Source: UBA2160 sp964588665
GTDB taxonomy: Bacteria > Chloroflexota > Dehalococcoidia > Lucifugimonadales > UBA1123
Reading direction: 5' to 3'
Length of the DNA stretch: 64,000 bases
Assembly: GCA_964588665.1 (NCBI GenBank)
Contig: CAZPQQ010000005.1
Location: 28,376 to 92,375, forward strand
Position 1 is the first letter of the stretch; each line of letters starts with the position of its first letter. Made by a program: the position numbers and the translations under genes. Below are positions 1-7,978 of the stretch, piece by piece. The notes under the pieces were generated by a model. The model ran no database searches. It was not told where the DNA came from and saw nothing but the letters and a program-made list of their open reading frames with translations.

Positions 1-759
1 AAAATAGATGTTCTCGAAGATGCAGTTCGCACGCCGACCGTTTTGGCTGCTTCGATACACGGTCCTCATGCCATCGCCGTCGATTACCACCGCTTCGCCC
101 GGCTCGATCTCCCTGACATACGTCGCGCCGACGTGGTCCAGAGCGCACGATTCGGAGGCGATGACCCAACCGCCGTTGACCCTGCCAATGCACAGGGGAC
201 GCACGCCCAGGGGGTCTCTGATCCCGATCAAGGCGTCCTTGCTAAGCACGGTCAGCGAGTATGCGCCCCGTAGCTTGCGCATCGCATGGGAGATCCGGCC
301 GGTCCAGTTGTCGGATGGCGCCGTTGCCAGAACGTAGGCGACGATCTCGGAATCCGATGTGCCGGTCAGACGGTAATCCATCGCTTCCAGCTCCTCGCGG
401 AGCTGAACAGCGTTGATGACGTTGCCGTTGTGTGCGAGCGCAAGCTCGACAGACGGCCCCTTGGCCAAGACCGGTTGAGCGTTGTCGATGCGGGTCGAGC
501 CGGTGGTGGAGTAGCGAGTATGGCCAATCGCGATGTGGCCGGGGAGGTCGGTGAGGTGGTCTTCGTGGAAGGCCTGGCTGATTAGGCCCATGGACGTTCG
601 GGTGCGGATTCGATCGCCGTCCGCAGCTGAGATCCCAGAACTCTCCTGCCCGCGATGCTGGAGAGCGTAGAGACCGAAGAAAGCGATCCTGGCTACGTCC
701 TCGCCGCGGGCGTACACCCCGACGACGCCGCAGGCCTCATGCGGGCCCTCTGCAGCCAT
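1..759 (-). CDS. purF: Amidophosphoribosyltransferase, N-terminal 253 residues (runs off the left edge)
   Basis: First committed step of de novo purine synthesis: transfers glutamine-derived ammonia to PRPP to give phosphoribosylamine in the cytosol. The visible part is the class II glutaminase (Ntn) domain. ATG at 759 gives a nine-residue propeptide (MAAEGPHEA) followed by Cys10, the expected nucleophile after processing, as in Gram-positive-type PurF. Other family marks are ALQHRGQESSGI, the RYSTTGS motif, AHNGN and the C-terminal CIFENIYF at the window edge. The PRPP-binding half lies outside the window. No strong ribosome site is visible before ATG 759; a TTG one codon upstream is possible. 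A good promoter lies about 190 bp upstream. The frame has no listed stop because it continues beyond base 1. Confidence 0.95.
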   Translation of the reverse strand, partial: MAAEGPHEACGVVGVYARGEDVARIAFFGLYALQHRGQESSGISAADGDRIRTRTSMGLISQAFHEDHLTDLPGHIAIGHTRYSTTGSTRIDNAQPVLAKGPSVELALAHNGNVINAVQLREELEAMDYRLTGTSDSEIVAYVLATAPSDNWTGRISHAMRKLRGAYSLTVLSKDALIGIRDPLGVRPLCIGRVNGGWVIASESCALDHVGATYVREIEPGEAVVIDGDGMRTVYRSSQNGRRANCIFENIYF

Positions 760-1106
760 CAAGGCTTCCGCCTCACTGTCCCGGTGCGAGCTCGTTTGAC
801 TGATCGGATCCCTCTCCCTCAGCTATCGCCGAGAGTGCAGCCCCGTGGCCTCAGCCTACCTCCGAGTGACCGTTGCTACGGCCCGCGCCCGAAGCTTTGG
901 CGTTCGCTAGCACGTCCAGAGCACCGTCCTTGCAGACGGCACAGTCGCATTATACGGGCGGCGCGGCGCCACGGTCAACGTCGTCAGCGAGGTTTTCGGA
1001 CGCTCTCTCGCCGTCTTCGGGCGCCATCATTCGGATTCCGGATGGCGCCGTTAATGACTTCGGCTATCGCCCCCAGTGGCTGGCCTCCGGAACGCGGTCC
1101 GCTCGT
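760..1106. other. Intergenic region between the Cys-motif membrane gene and purF
   Basis: This 347-bp gap holds the purF promoter and, at 1020-1027/1042-1049, an 8-bp inverted repeat (GGCGCCAT/ATGGCGCC) with a 14-nt loop just after the end of the upstream minus-strand gene. The hairpin lacks a following T run, so it is at best a weak terminator or processing site. No gene with sensible codon use was seen. Confidence 0.5.
949..976 (-). promoter_or_regulatory. Sigma70-type promoter for purF
   Basis: On the minus strand TTGACC (971-976) and a perfect TATAAT (949-954) are separated by 16 bp. Transcription would begin near 942, leaving an untranslated leader of about 180 nt before purF. No known riboswitch fold was recognised in the leader. 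Confidence 0.7.
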
Positions 1107-2645
1107 TCATTCCACAATCGGTTGTCCGATTATCCACAGGCTCGACGCGGTGTAGGTGACCATCAACGCAAGCATCGGGTACTGACCTTTCAACGCTTTC
1201 GAGTGGTCGGGCGTGGTGCGCATTGCGATCAGATGGGCGATATACACTGAGACGATGTGGCCAAACACAATCGCGATCACCGAGATGTACCAGATGAACT
1301 TGGCGTTCACTACGTTCAGCTTGGTCGTGTAATCGACCGTGCCGAAAATGTCCCACCCGGAACCGAACGGATCCGAGGCCAGTGGAATTATCAGTTGCCC
1401 CTGAATCGCCAGCAGTGAGATGAAGTGAGCCAGGTTGTAAGCCAATGCTATCGGCACCAGCGAGAACACGAAGATCTTAGCGGTCTCGCCCGCTGTGGAC
1501 TCCGCCCCGGACAACCGGCCGATCGCCCACGAGAACCCGAGGTAGACGGCCATGAAGAGCAGCGGCACAGCCACGAGACCTATGGTGTCGATCAATCCCT
1601 CGGGATCTCCGCCGAGTTCCGAGATCCAGTCGCCCAAGTTTTGTTGGATCGTGACCCAGGTCGAGGTGTCCTGGAAGCCGTCGAAGGTCACGGTGGCCAG
1701 AGCCAGCACCACGAACGCAGCCACGGAAGTCGATGCGCGCTGCGGAAGGGCGAGTCCAACCGCGAAGGGTCGCAGATTCAGCTCACGGTCGCCTGGATCG
1801 GCGTGCTCGAAGCACTCGTAGCAGTCGATGCACCCCTCGGATCCCAGTCCACATTCCAGGCTGCACGATTGACACCGGTAGTCGTCGGCCACGCGCACCT
1901 CGGTCGGCGAGAAGCGCGCGAAGAACCCGAACAGCACGGTGAACGCCTCTCCGTGCCTGAGCCAGACGTGTTTGCCGAATGCCGCCATCCCCGCCCAGGT
2001 CACAGCCGAGTACAGCGAGATCAGGATCGCCAACCGGAACGGCTGGGCCGCTCCCGCGTACACGTTCTCGACCCACGCGAACGCCACGAACAGCGCGACC
2101 GCGGGCCACGAGCCCCACTCCTCAGGATAAGCAAAGGGCGGGTCACGTTCATCGCCTCGGGAGACGATCGCTCGAACCCACTCGTACGATATCTTCCAAG
2201 GATTCAAAACGTACCAGACATTTCCGACCAGCGCCGCAACGTAGCCCATGCCCACCCACCAGATGATCCACACGAACGTCGGTGACATGTTGGCTATGGG
2301 TTGGCTGGTCCCAAAAAATCCGGTCGCTGTCACGAGTACGAATATCGCGAGGGCGGCGAGCCGCAGGGGGATCGTGAACGCAGGACGCGTTACCGCCGCG
2401 CCAAGCACTGGAATCCGCAAAAGATTCAGACGCGGGTAGCTTGTCTCGCCAGGTCTCACCCGCACGAATATGCCGATGACGACGAATGAGAACGCCACCG
2501 TGGCCGCGGCGCCCAACAGGAAAAAGTTCAAGGGAACCGGCAGGTCGTAGCGCTGGCCGAAGCCATGAGCGTACGCGGTGCGCACGCTCATGGCCAGGAC
2601 CAATGCCAACAGACCGAAAGCCGATGCCGTTCGGATGTTGGTCAT
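1107..2645 (-). CDS. Multi-pass membrane protein with six-Cys motif, possible metal/redox role
   Basis: 512 residues with a signal-like N-terminus ending in AYAHGFGQRYDLPVPL, followed by about ten hydrophobic segments. A cytosolic or extracellular Cys cluster lies at about residues 259-279 (CxxCxxxC...CxxCxxC, with CIDCYEC inside), suited to an Fe-S cluster or zinc. Proteins of this type are sometimes annotated 'fenitrothion hydrolase' from memory of databases; the sequence shows no hydrolase motif, so I do not adopt that name. ATG 2645 is preferred over TTG 2648 because TAGGAG lies 6 nt upstream, overlapping the stop codon of the preceding gene. It is the last gene of a four-gene exported cluster with a cupredoxin-like lipoprotein and a His-rich peptide, so metal (copper) handling is inferred. 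Confidence 0.75.
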   Translation of the reverse strand: MTNIRTASAFGLLALVLAMSVRTAYAHGFGQRYDLPVPLNFFLLGAAATVAFSFVVIGIFVRVRPGETSYPRLNLLRIPVLGAAVTRPAFTIPLRLAALAIFVLVTATGFFGTSQPIANMSPTFVWIIWWVGMGYVAALVGNVWYVLNPWKISYEWVRAIVSRGDERDPPFAYPEEWGSWPAVALFVAFAWVENVYAGAAQPFRLAILISLYSAVTWAGMAAFGKHVWLRHGEAFTVLFGFFARFSPTEVRVADDYRCQSCSLECGLGSEGCIDCYECFEHADPGDRELNLRPFAVGLALPQRASTSVAAFVVLALATVTFDGFQDTSTWVTIQQNLGDWISELGGDPEGLIDTIGLVAVPLLFMAVYLGFSWAIGRLSGAESTAGETAKIFVFSLVPIALAYNLAHFISLLAIQGQLIIPLASDPFGSGWDIFGTVDYTTKLNVVNAKFIWYISVIAIVFGHIVSVYIAHLIAMRTTPDHSKALKGQYPMLALMVTYTASSLWIIGQPIVE

Positions 2646-2654
2646 CAAACGCTC

Positions 2655-3542
2655 CTACCTGGGGTACACTTCAATGGCTCCGAGGAGAACGCCGTCCGAT
2701 TCCTCTTCGTCGTGTTCTTCCTCACTTGCTTCGGGGGACTCTGTTTCGTGATCTGAGCCCTCCGCCACAGTGATCTTCGTCATCGCGGTGATGCCTAGGG
2801 AGCAGTGAGCGTCATCCGAAAGGCTGACCATCAACTGGTGCTCGCCCGCGGTATCCACGGGCACAGTTACTTCGGTCACGCCGAACATGCTCTCCGGTCC
2901 GCCGTCAATCGACAAGTGCCAATGGCCTCGTGCCAACGTCGTATCTTCCGGAGCGGGCTGTAGAACGAAATTTGTCAGTTCGACAGCAACTTCGATCTCG
3001 CCGGCTTCGGCTCCCGGAGACGCCGATACGCTGATCTCGGGAGTTGGCAAGCCGGCAGGGATCTCCGCCTGGCATGCCTCTTCCTCGCCATGCTCGTGCT
3101 CTTCCATTTCGCCGTGATGGAATTCGAAGTTGAACCGGCCGGTGGCGCTCGCGACAAAATCCAATTTCGCCGCCATACCCGGCATCACGGCGACGTCGAC
3201 ATCGTAACCGTGCAGATGGAGCGACCCCTCTTCGTCAGAGTCCAAGAGGAGGGTCACTGTATCGCCCTGTTTGACCTCGAACGTAGATGACTCGTTGGTC
3301 AGCTTCCCATCCTCGATCGTTAAACTGAACTCGCGGTCTTCCGGCTCAGAGTCGTCGCTGCAGGCGGCCAGCGCCAGTAATGCAAGTAGGGCAAGCCCCA
3401 ATGTTGCTATGATCTTGAAACGGCCCGCGTTGAAGCCCCGACGACATCTCACTGGGGGCGCTCGATTTATGTCTTCGGCGTTGCTTCTGTCGTCGCCCGG
3501 GGCCAACCCCGAGGCGTTCCAATTATCTGTGATTACCTTCAT
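2655..3542 (-). CDS. Cupredoxin-like lipoprotein with acidic/His-rich C-terminus
   Basis: Exported lipoprotein: a hydrophobic stretch ending in LLALAAC (Cys61 from this start) followed by a charged linker. The first domain (about residues 65-135) has the EFSL...FEVKQGDTVTLLL pattern of plastocyanin/EfeO-type cupredoxin folds and a GSLHLHGYD segment; a second beta-domain contains GHWHLSIDGG, resembling DUF4399-type domains. His/Glu-rich stretches (HHGEMEEHEHGEEE and near the C-terminus) suggest metal binding. ATG 3542 has a strong GGAGGT 8 nt upstream, but makes an unusually long n-region of about 45 residues; GTG 3452 would give a normal signal peptide yet has no ribosome site. Its stop overlaps the ribosome site of the next gene, implying translational coupling. 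Confidence 0.7.
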   Translation of the reverse strand: MKVITDNWNASGLAPGDDRSNAEDINRAPPVRCRRGFNAGRFKIIATLGLALLALLALAACSDDSEPEDREFSLTIEDGKLTNESSTFEVKQGDTVTLLLDSDEEGSLHLHGYDVDVAVMPGMAAKLDFVASATGRFNFEFHHGEMEEHEHGEEEACQAEIPAGLPTPEISVSASPGAEAGEIEVAVELTNFVLQPAPEDTTLARGHWHLSIDGGPESMFGVTEVTVPVDTAGEHQLMVSLSDDAHCSLGITAMTKITVAEGSDHETESPEASEEEHDEEESDGVLLGAIEVYPR

Positions 3543-3579
3543 CCGATTGGACCTCCAAAGAGTAACAATCCCGCCCAAT

Positions 3580-4149
3580 TCAGGCGGTTTTCTTGCGACG
3601 TTTCACTCTTCGTCCTTTGCCCTTTTCTTTGAGGAACATTCGCAATGCGATGCCAATAGCGGCGACCACGACCAACACGGCGACCAGCGTGATTATGCCG
3701 GTTATCGCACTGGACTCGGCGACCTCGAGCACGAACACTGCATCGCCGTCTCCGGGGTCTGCGCTTACGGACACGTCGAACGTCCATTCGCCTTTCCGGT
3801 CGATGGATGTGTTGAGGTCGTAGAAGCTCGGGTCGGTGGGGTCCTCCAACGCAGGAGTCGGTCCGATGTCCGGTATCCGTGCGTCGGGACCGCGGCCGGT
3901 CACGGATATGTCGGCGCCAAGCACGACCGTGCGGCTCGACATATCTATGACCACGAACGAGATGAGAACCTTGCCGACCGCGAGCGGGTCCGGGGCGGTT
4001 CCGATGGCAACCTCGTACGGACCCGCGAACTCGCGGTTCGTAAACTCCATGCCTTCGCCGTGAGACTGAACGGTCGACGGCACGATCGCGACCAACGCAA
4101 CGATAATTGCAACGCTGATCAGACCGGAAACCATGGATTTTACGACCAC
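3580..4149 (-). CDS. Exported FixH/YtkA-like domain protein with C-terminal membrane anchor
   Basis: 189 residues: N-terminal signal or anchor segment, a beta-rich domain beginning around GPYEVAIGTAPDPLAVGK, which has the look of YtkA/FixH/CopC-type extracytoplasmic domains, then a C-terminal transmembrane helix (about 150-172) and a basic tail (KGKGRRVKRRKKTA). The topology is therefore an extracellular domain held by one or two anchors. GTG 4149 was chosen over GTG 4158 because GAGGTG sits 6 nt before it. It precedes the cupredoxin lipoprotein by about 40 bp in the same direction. The family assignment rests on pattern only; its role with copper or another metal is inferred from neighbours. 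Confidence 0.6.
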   Translation of the reverse strand: MVVKSMVSGLISVAIIVALVAIVPSTVQSHGEGMEFTNREFAGPYEVAIGTAPDPLAVGKVLISFVVIDMSSRTVVLGADISVTGRGPDARIPDIGPTPALEDPTDPSFYDLNTSIDRKGEWTFDVSVSADPGDGDAVFVLEVAESSAITGIITLVAVLVVVAAIGIALRMFLKEKGKGRRVKRRKKTA

Positions 4150-4270
4150 TATGCACACCTCATAAGAAACAATGGCAGACGAACTCCCTGACGGTGAATC
4201 GCCATGGGGATTGCCTTCGACGCATGACGAGACAGTCTAGGCGAGGAAAGCACGCTCTGCGGGCAAAGAC

Positions 4271-4648
4271 CTACGCAAGGGGTTGCGGCGGTCTTTTCGG
4301 AGGAGAAGTGTAATGGTCCCGGAACGAGACTCGGTCCCAGGTCATTTGCGACCAGACCGAAGATGGCTCGAACCGAAGCGAGTAAGCAAAATGCGTGTCG
4401 TCAAGCACTCCGGCAGCCGGCGCGACTGCGCCGCCGTCGAGGCTGAACACAGCGGTCGGGTTGGCTGAAGACTCGCCGTCATGGGCGTGCAGCCGTCCCA
4501 TCTCATGATGGTGAGACGGCGCCACGCCAACGTGCCGGTGGGAGGGGTCCCGCTCGGCGAAGTGGTGGTCGATCACCGGCCCGATCGACGGAAATACGAT
4601 GGCCACGGCGAGGAAAAGAACCGATAAACGAGCAACAACTGACAACAT
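4271..4648 (-). CDS. Small exported His-rich protein, putative metal binder
   Basis: 125 residues with an N-terminal hydrophobic signal segment, then DHHFAERDPSHRHVG and SHHHEMGRLHAHDGES: about eleven His within 40 residues, typical of periplasmic or extracellular metal-binding peptides. The C-terminus ends in a proline/lysine tail (SPPKRPPQPLA). No enzymatic motif. It is the first gene of the minus-strand cluster running to 1107. There is no ribosome site before ATG 4648, but an extended -10 element ends 9 nt upstream, so the mRNA may be leaderless. Family unknown to me; the metal role is inferred from composition and context. Confidence 0.65.
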   Translation of the reverse strand: MLSVVARLSVLFLAVAIVFPSIGPVIDHHFAERDPSHRHVGVAPSHHHEMGRLHAHDGESSANPTAVFSLDGGAVAPAAGVLDDTHFAYSLRFEPSSVWSQMTWDRVSFRDHYTSPPKRPPQPLA

Positions 4649-4657
4649 TTCAAAAAC

Positions 4658-4666
4658 ATTATAGCA
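4658..4666 (-). promoter_or_regulatory. Extended -10 promoter, probably giving a leaderless mRNA
   Basis: Minus strand reads TGCTATAAT, a perfect extended -10, and the ATG at 4648 follows after nine bases. A start site 6-8 nt after the -10 would fall one to three bases before the ATG. No -35 match was found at the usual spacing, as expected for an extended -10 element. Confidence 0.6.
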
Positions 4667-4695
4667 CCGACGCCGATTCCGCTACGCGTGGGCTT

Positions 4696-5904
4696 TTAAC
4701 TGTCCCCGATGCTGACCCCCAGCGCCTCGGCGACCGTGTCGATGTCCTTGTCGCCTCTGCCGCTCAGACCCATCAGGATGATCTGATCGCTGGACAGGGT
4801 CGGCGCCAGTTTCGACAGGTAGTAAACGGCATGGGCGGGCTCCAAGGCAGGGATGATGCCTTCGGAGCGACACAGGAGCTCGAAACCTTCAAGCGCCTCG
4901 GAGTCGGTAACGTTGACGTACTTTGCCCTGCCTTCGTCTCTGAGCCAGCTATGCTCCGGACCGACGCCCGGGTAGTCCAGCCCCGCCGAAATGGAGTGGG
5001 CTTCGTGGATTTGACCGTCTTCGTCCTGTAGCAGGTAGGACATGCTGCCGTGAAGCACGCCCACCTTCCCCGCGGTCAGCGTGGCCGCATGCTTACCTGT
5101 GTCCACACCGAGACCCGCGGCCTCGACGCCCACCAGTTTGACCTCCGGGTCGCCGATGAATTCGTAGAACAGCCCGATCGCGTTGCTGCCTCCGCCGACA
5201 CAGGCGACGGCGTAGTCGGGTAGCCGGCCCGCGGCGGCAAGTATTTGCTCGCGAGCCTCTCTGCCGATGATCGACTGGAAGTCCCTGACCATCATCGGGT
5301 ACGGGTGCGGGCCCACGACGCTGCCGATCAGATAGTGAGTTGTCTCGACGTTGGTCACCCAGTCCCGGATGGCCTCGTTTATGGCGTCCTTCAGGGTGCG
5401 GCTGCCGGACGTGACAGGCCGGACCTCGGCACCCAGCAGGCGCATGCGGAAGACGTTGAGCGCCTGTCGCCGGATGTCTTCCTCGCCCATGTACACGATG
5501 CACTCTTGCTTGAGCATGGCGCAGACAGTGGCCGTGGCGACGCCGTGCTGACCCGCGCCTGTCTCGGCGATGATCCGGTTCTTGCCCATGCGACGCGCCA
5601 GCAAACCTTGCCCCAGCGCATTGTTGATCTTGTGCGCGCCCGTATGCGCTAGGTCCTCGCGCTTGAGGTATATTCGAGCGCCGCCGAGTTCGCGGGTCAG
5701 GTTCTCAGCGTAGTAGAGCGCCGTCGGCCTTCCCGAAAAGTGTTGAGACAGGTCGGCCAGCTCCGCCTGGAACTCCTCGTCGGCCTGAGCCGCCCGGTAT
5801 TCGCGCTCCAGCTCATGAACGGCGCTCATGAGTGTCTCGGGAACGAAACGCCCGCCGAACTGTCCGAAGCGTCCCTTATCGTCTGGCAATGTCGGATTCG
5901 TCAT
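4696..5904 (-). CDS. trpB: Tryptophan synthase beta chain
   Basis: 402 residues, normal for TrpB1. Condenses indole with serine using PLP. The PLP lysine is Lys92 in [13 protein letters not shown], the catalytic Glu114 lies in AETGAGQHG, and the phosphate-binding glycine loop is VGGGSNAIG. The C-terminal LSGRGDKD motif is intact. AGGAAG about 11 nt before ATG 5904 is the likely ribosome site. No trpA or other trp genes are adjacent, so it is a stand-alone copy here; whether TrpA is encoded elsewhere cannot be seen. It is transcribed from a promoter overlapping the divergent fmdB-type promoter. Confidence 0.97.
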   Translation of the reverse strand: MTNPTLPDDKGRFGQFGGRFVPETLMSAVHELEREYRAAQADEEFQAELADLSQHFSGRPTALYYAENLTRELGGARIYLKREDLAHTGAHKINNALGQGLLARRMGKNRIIAETGAGQHGVATATVCAMLKQECIVYMGEEDIRRQALNVFRMRLLGAEVRPVTSGSRTLKDAINEAIRDWVTNVETTHYLIGSVVGPHPYPMMVRDFQSIIGREAREQILAAAGRLPDYAVACVGGGSNAIGLFYEFIGDPEVKLVGVEAAGLGVDTGKHAATLTAGKVGVLHGSMSYLLQDEDGQIHEAHSISAGLDYPGVGPEHSWLRDEGRAKYVNVTDSEALEGFELLCRSEGIIPALEPAHAVYYLSKLAPTLSSDQIILMGLSGRGDKDIDTVAEALGVSIGDS

Positions 5905-5993
5905 CTGTCGTATACTTCCTGGCGTTCGTTCCCTTGCTCGGACGAACGGCGTTGGTTGCCAAAGCTGGTGCGAGCAGCCGCATCAGCCTTGGT

Positions 5994-6021
5994 ATTATAC
6001 CTGCCGGTTGACCGGGAGCAA
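5994..6021 (-). promoter_or_regulatory. Promoter for trpB
   Basis: Minus strand TTGCTC (6016-6021), 16-bp spacer, perfect TATAAT (5994-5999). The -35 region overlaps the divergent plus-strand promoter at 6008-6036. Confidence 0.6.
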
Positions 6022-6036
6022 CGTCGATACTAGAAT
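6008..6036 (+). promoter_or_regulatory. Promoter for the FmdB-type zinc ribbon gene
   Basis: TTGACC (6008-6013), 17-bp spacer, TAGAAT (6031-6036). Start expected near 6043, giving a leader of about 40 nt that contains the GAGGGAGAG ribosome site. Confidence 0.65.
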
Positions 6037-6083
6037 GTTCAAAAGCGGAAAGGTCCGTCAAGTTTCGCATCGAGGGAGAGCCA

Positions 6084-6320
6084 ATGCCAATATACGAATA
6101 CGCGTGCACGGTGTGTGAGCATGGTTTCGAGCGCCTTCGGCCCATCAGCCGCATGGACGACGAGACGCCCTGCCCCAAGTGCGACAGCGAATCGAAGCGC
6201 CAGCTATCCGTCTTCGCCGCGTTCACGAGCACCGGCGACGGCGAATACGCCCCCGTCGGGGGCGGCGGCGGTTGCGCCGGATGCGGACCCAACGGCTGCG
6301 GCTGCGCCGGGGGCATGTAG
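6084..6320 (+). CDS. FmdB-family zinc ribbon protein
   Basis: 78 residues. Begins MPIYEYACTVC, the diagnostic start of the FmdB/CxxC_CxxC_SSSS putative regulatory family, with the second knuckle CPKC at 29-32, so four cysteines form a zinc ribbon. The C-terminal third is Gly/Cys-rich (GGGGGCAGCGPNGCGCAGG), common in this family and of unknown use. Clear own promoter, GAGGGAG ribosome site and a strong terminator directly after make it a monocistronic unit. Function of the family is not established beyond a presumed regulatory or metal-related role. Confidence 0.88.
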   Translation: MPIYEYACTVCEHGFERLRPISRMDDETPCPKCDSESKRQLSVFAAFTSTGDGEYAPVGGGGGCAGCGPNGCGCAGGM

Positions 6321-6355
6321 CCTCACACGAACCCGCCTAAGACAACCGAAATGCC

Positions 6356-6384
6356 GGGCGCACGTTTGTGCGCCCTTCTCTTTT
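6356..6384 (+). terminator. Rho-independent terminator after the zinc ribbon gene
   Basis: Perfect 8-bp stem GGGCGCAC/GTGCGCCC with GTTT loop, followed by TTCTCTTTT. Confidence 0.85.
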
Positions 6385-6486
6385 CCCGGACCGTTGTCGA
6401 TCGTTGACCAGCGCCAACATCACGGCCATCCCGCCTACTGAACGCTGACTGCTGACCGCAACGCTTCCCCGACGTCAAGGAAACCG

Positions 6487-6945
6487 ATGCTATTCGAAAT
6501 CCTGAAAACCGTACACGTCCTGGCCGCCATCGCTGCTTTCGGCGCCAATATCTCCTACTTCGTCTGGTTCAGGCGTGCCGTCAACAACCCTGAGGCACGG
6601 ACATACACCCTGCGAACCATCAGGTTGATGGAGCGCGCGTACGTGAACCCGTCGTACGCCGTGGCCGGTGTCACAGGCTTATGGTTGATTCAGGAGAGCC
6701 ACTGGGATTTCACCACTCCGTGGGTGGTGGTGTCCATAGTGATGTACCTGCTGATGATGGCGCTGGGCATCGCAGTGTACGCTCCGTTGATGCGGCGTCA
6801 GATCCGGTTGGCCGAGGCGGGCGGAGAAGACTCCGGCGAGTACCGGAAAGTCGATCGATTGGCGAACTCGATCGCGGCGGTGTTGGTCGTAGTTGTGGTC
6901 TTCGTCGTCTACATCATGACCGTCAGCCCCGCACTGTGGGGCTGA
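6487..6945 (+). CDS. DUF2269-family integral membrane protein
   Basis: 152 residues with four hydrophobic helices. The opening LKTVHVLAAIAAFGANIS and the second helix region after NPSYAVAGVTGLWL match the DUF2269 predicted membrane protein family (related in layout to CopD-like small membrane proteins). No catalytic motif. The ribosome site is AAGGAAACC just before ATG 6487. The next gene is convergent on the minus strand, with about 45 bp between them. Function unknown. Confidence 0.8.
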   Translation: MLFEILKTVHVLAAIAAFGANISYFVWFRRAVNNPEARTYTLRTIRLMERAYVNPSYAVAGVTGLWLIQESHWDFTTPWVVVSIVMYLLMMALGIAVYAPLMRRQIRLAEAGGEDSGEYRKVDRLANSIAAVLVVVVVFVVYIMTVSPALWG

Positions 6946-6992
6946 CGCGCTAGCGTCGAAGCCCGTTAGCGGAGGTATGACAGCCTCGATTG

Positions 6993-7883
6993 TTACCCCG
7001 GAAGCGAACGACCAGCCCCGGACTCGACAGCCCTCTCGTACACAATCTTGGCTGCGGCGATGTCCCACAATGCCATGCCGAGGGACTTGAACACCGTGAT
7101 GTCGCCGTGCGCGGTTCTCGCCTCGATCTCGCCGCTCACGACCTGCCACAGCTCAGGCATCTGTTCCCACAGGATCAGACCTCGCTCGGCGGGCATCATC
7201 AACTCTCCCGCCTCGATTCGCGCCTGCGCCTTGTCATCGACGACGATCAGGTCCGCGCGCTGCACGGTCAGGTCGTCGATCTCCCGGACGTATGGGTCGG
7301 CCCCTCCCGCTGCAACGATATGCGTGCCGGAGTCGATCCACTGCCCATCCAAGACCGGCTCGCGCGAGCTCGTAATCGTGATGACGATCTCCGCGCCTTC
7401 GACTGCGTGTCTCGCCGAGTCAACGGGGACGACGTCGATGCCAAGTTCGTTCGACATCTCGTGGGCGTACGCAACCCGATGTTCTCGCGTGGGGCTATAC
7501 ACCCGCGCCCGCAGAACGGGGCGCACCTTCGTCACGGCCTCCAGTTGAGTCCGAGCTTGGAATCCGCTGCCGATGACCCCGACCTCGCTGGCGTCCGTGT
7601 TAGCCATCGCACGCGTCGCGATGCCCGTTGCGGCGCCGGTGCGGAGCTGGCCAAGCTTGTTGGCCTCGACGATCGCCAGCAGACCGGATGTCGCGGAATC
7701 GTAGAGGTAGACGAAAAAACGCATGATGCCCGAAGCGACAGTGTAGGTCTTGAATCCGTGGACGCCCAACGCGTAGTCGGTGCCAAGCATGGTGTTGACG
7801 AATACGTCAGGGCCCCCGACGGCCCGTTCCCTGGGATTGTTGGCCGCAAGAGCATGCGCCCGATGCATGAGCGACTCGTCCAC
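6993..7883 (-). CDS. Ornithine cyclodeaminase / mu-crystallin family protein, start unclear
   Basis: NAD(P)-binding dehydrogenase of the ornithine cyclodeaminase/mu-crystallin family (cyclodeaminases, ketimine reductases, alanine dehydrogenases). Marks are LRTGAATGIATRAMA, the Rossmann GVIGSGFQARTQLEAV and the late VVDDKAQA segment. GTG 7883 is the first usual start codon, but family-like sequence continues upstream in frame (SLYITEREVERLLSIDDAI) to about 7955, up to an in-frame TGA at 7965-7967, with no ATG, GTG or TTG. Start would have to be CTG 7943 or ATC, or the N-terminus is damaged. The gene follows the methyltransferase stop by only about 35 bp. The substrate cannot be told from sequence. 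Confidence 0.85.
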   Translation of the reverse strand: MDESLMHRAHALAANNPRERAVGGPDVFVNTMLGTDYALGVHGFKTYTVASGIMRFFVYLYDSATSGLLAIVEANKLGQLRTGAATGIATRAMANTDASEVGVIGSGFQARTQLEAVTKVRPVLRARVYSPTREHRVAYAHEMSNELGIDVVPVDSARHAVEGAEIVITITSSREPVLDGQWIDSGTHIVAAGGADPYVREIDDLTVQRADLIVVDDKAQARIEAGELMMPAERGLILWEQMPELWQVVSGEIEARTAHGDITVFKSLGMALWDIAAAKIVYERAVESGAGRSLPG

Positions 7884-7978
7884 GGCGACGATGGCGTCGT
7901 CGATGGACAGCAGCCGCTCGACCTCCCGTTCGGTGATGTACAGGGAAGGGATGCCGATGTTCCGTCAGACGGAGGAGA

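Noticed and set aside
1425..2285. 286-residue plus-strand ORF
   Set aside because: Antisense shadow of the Cys-motif membrane gene.
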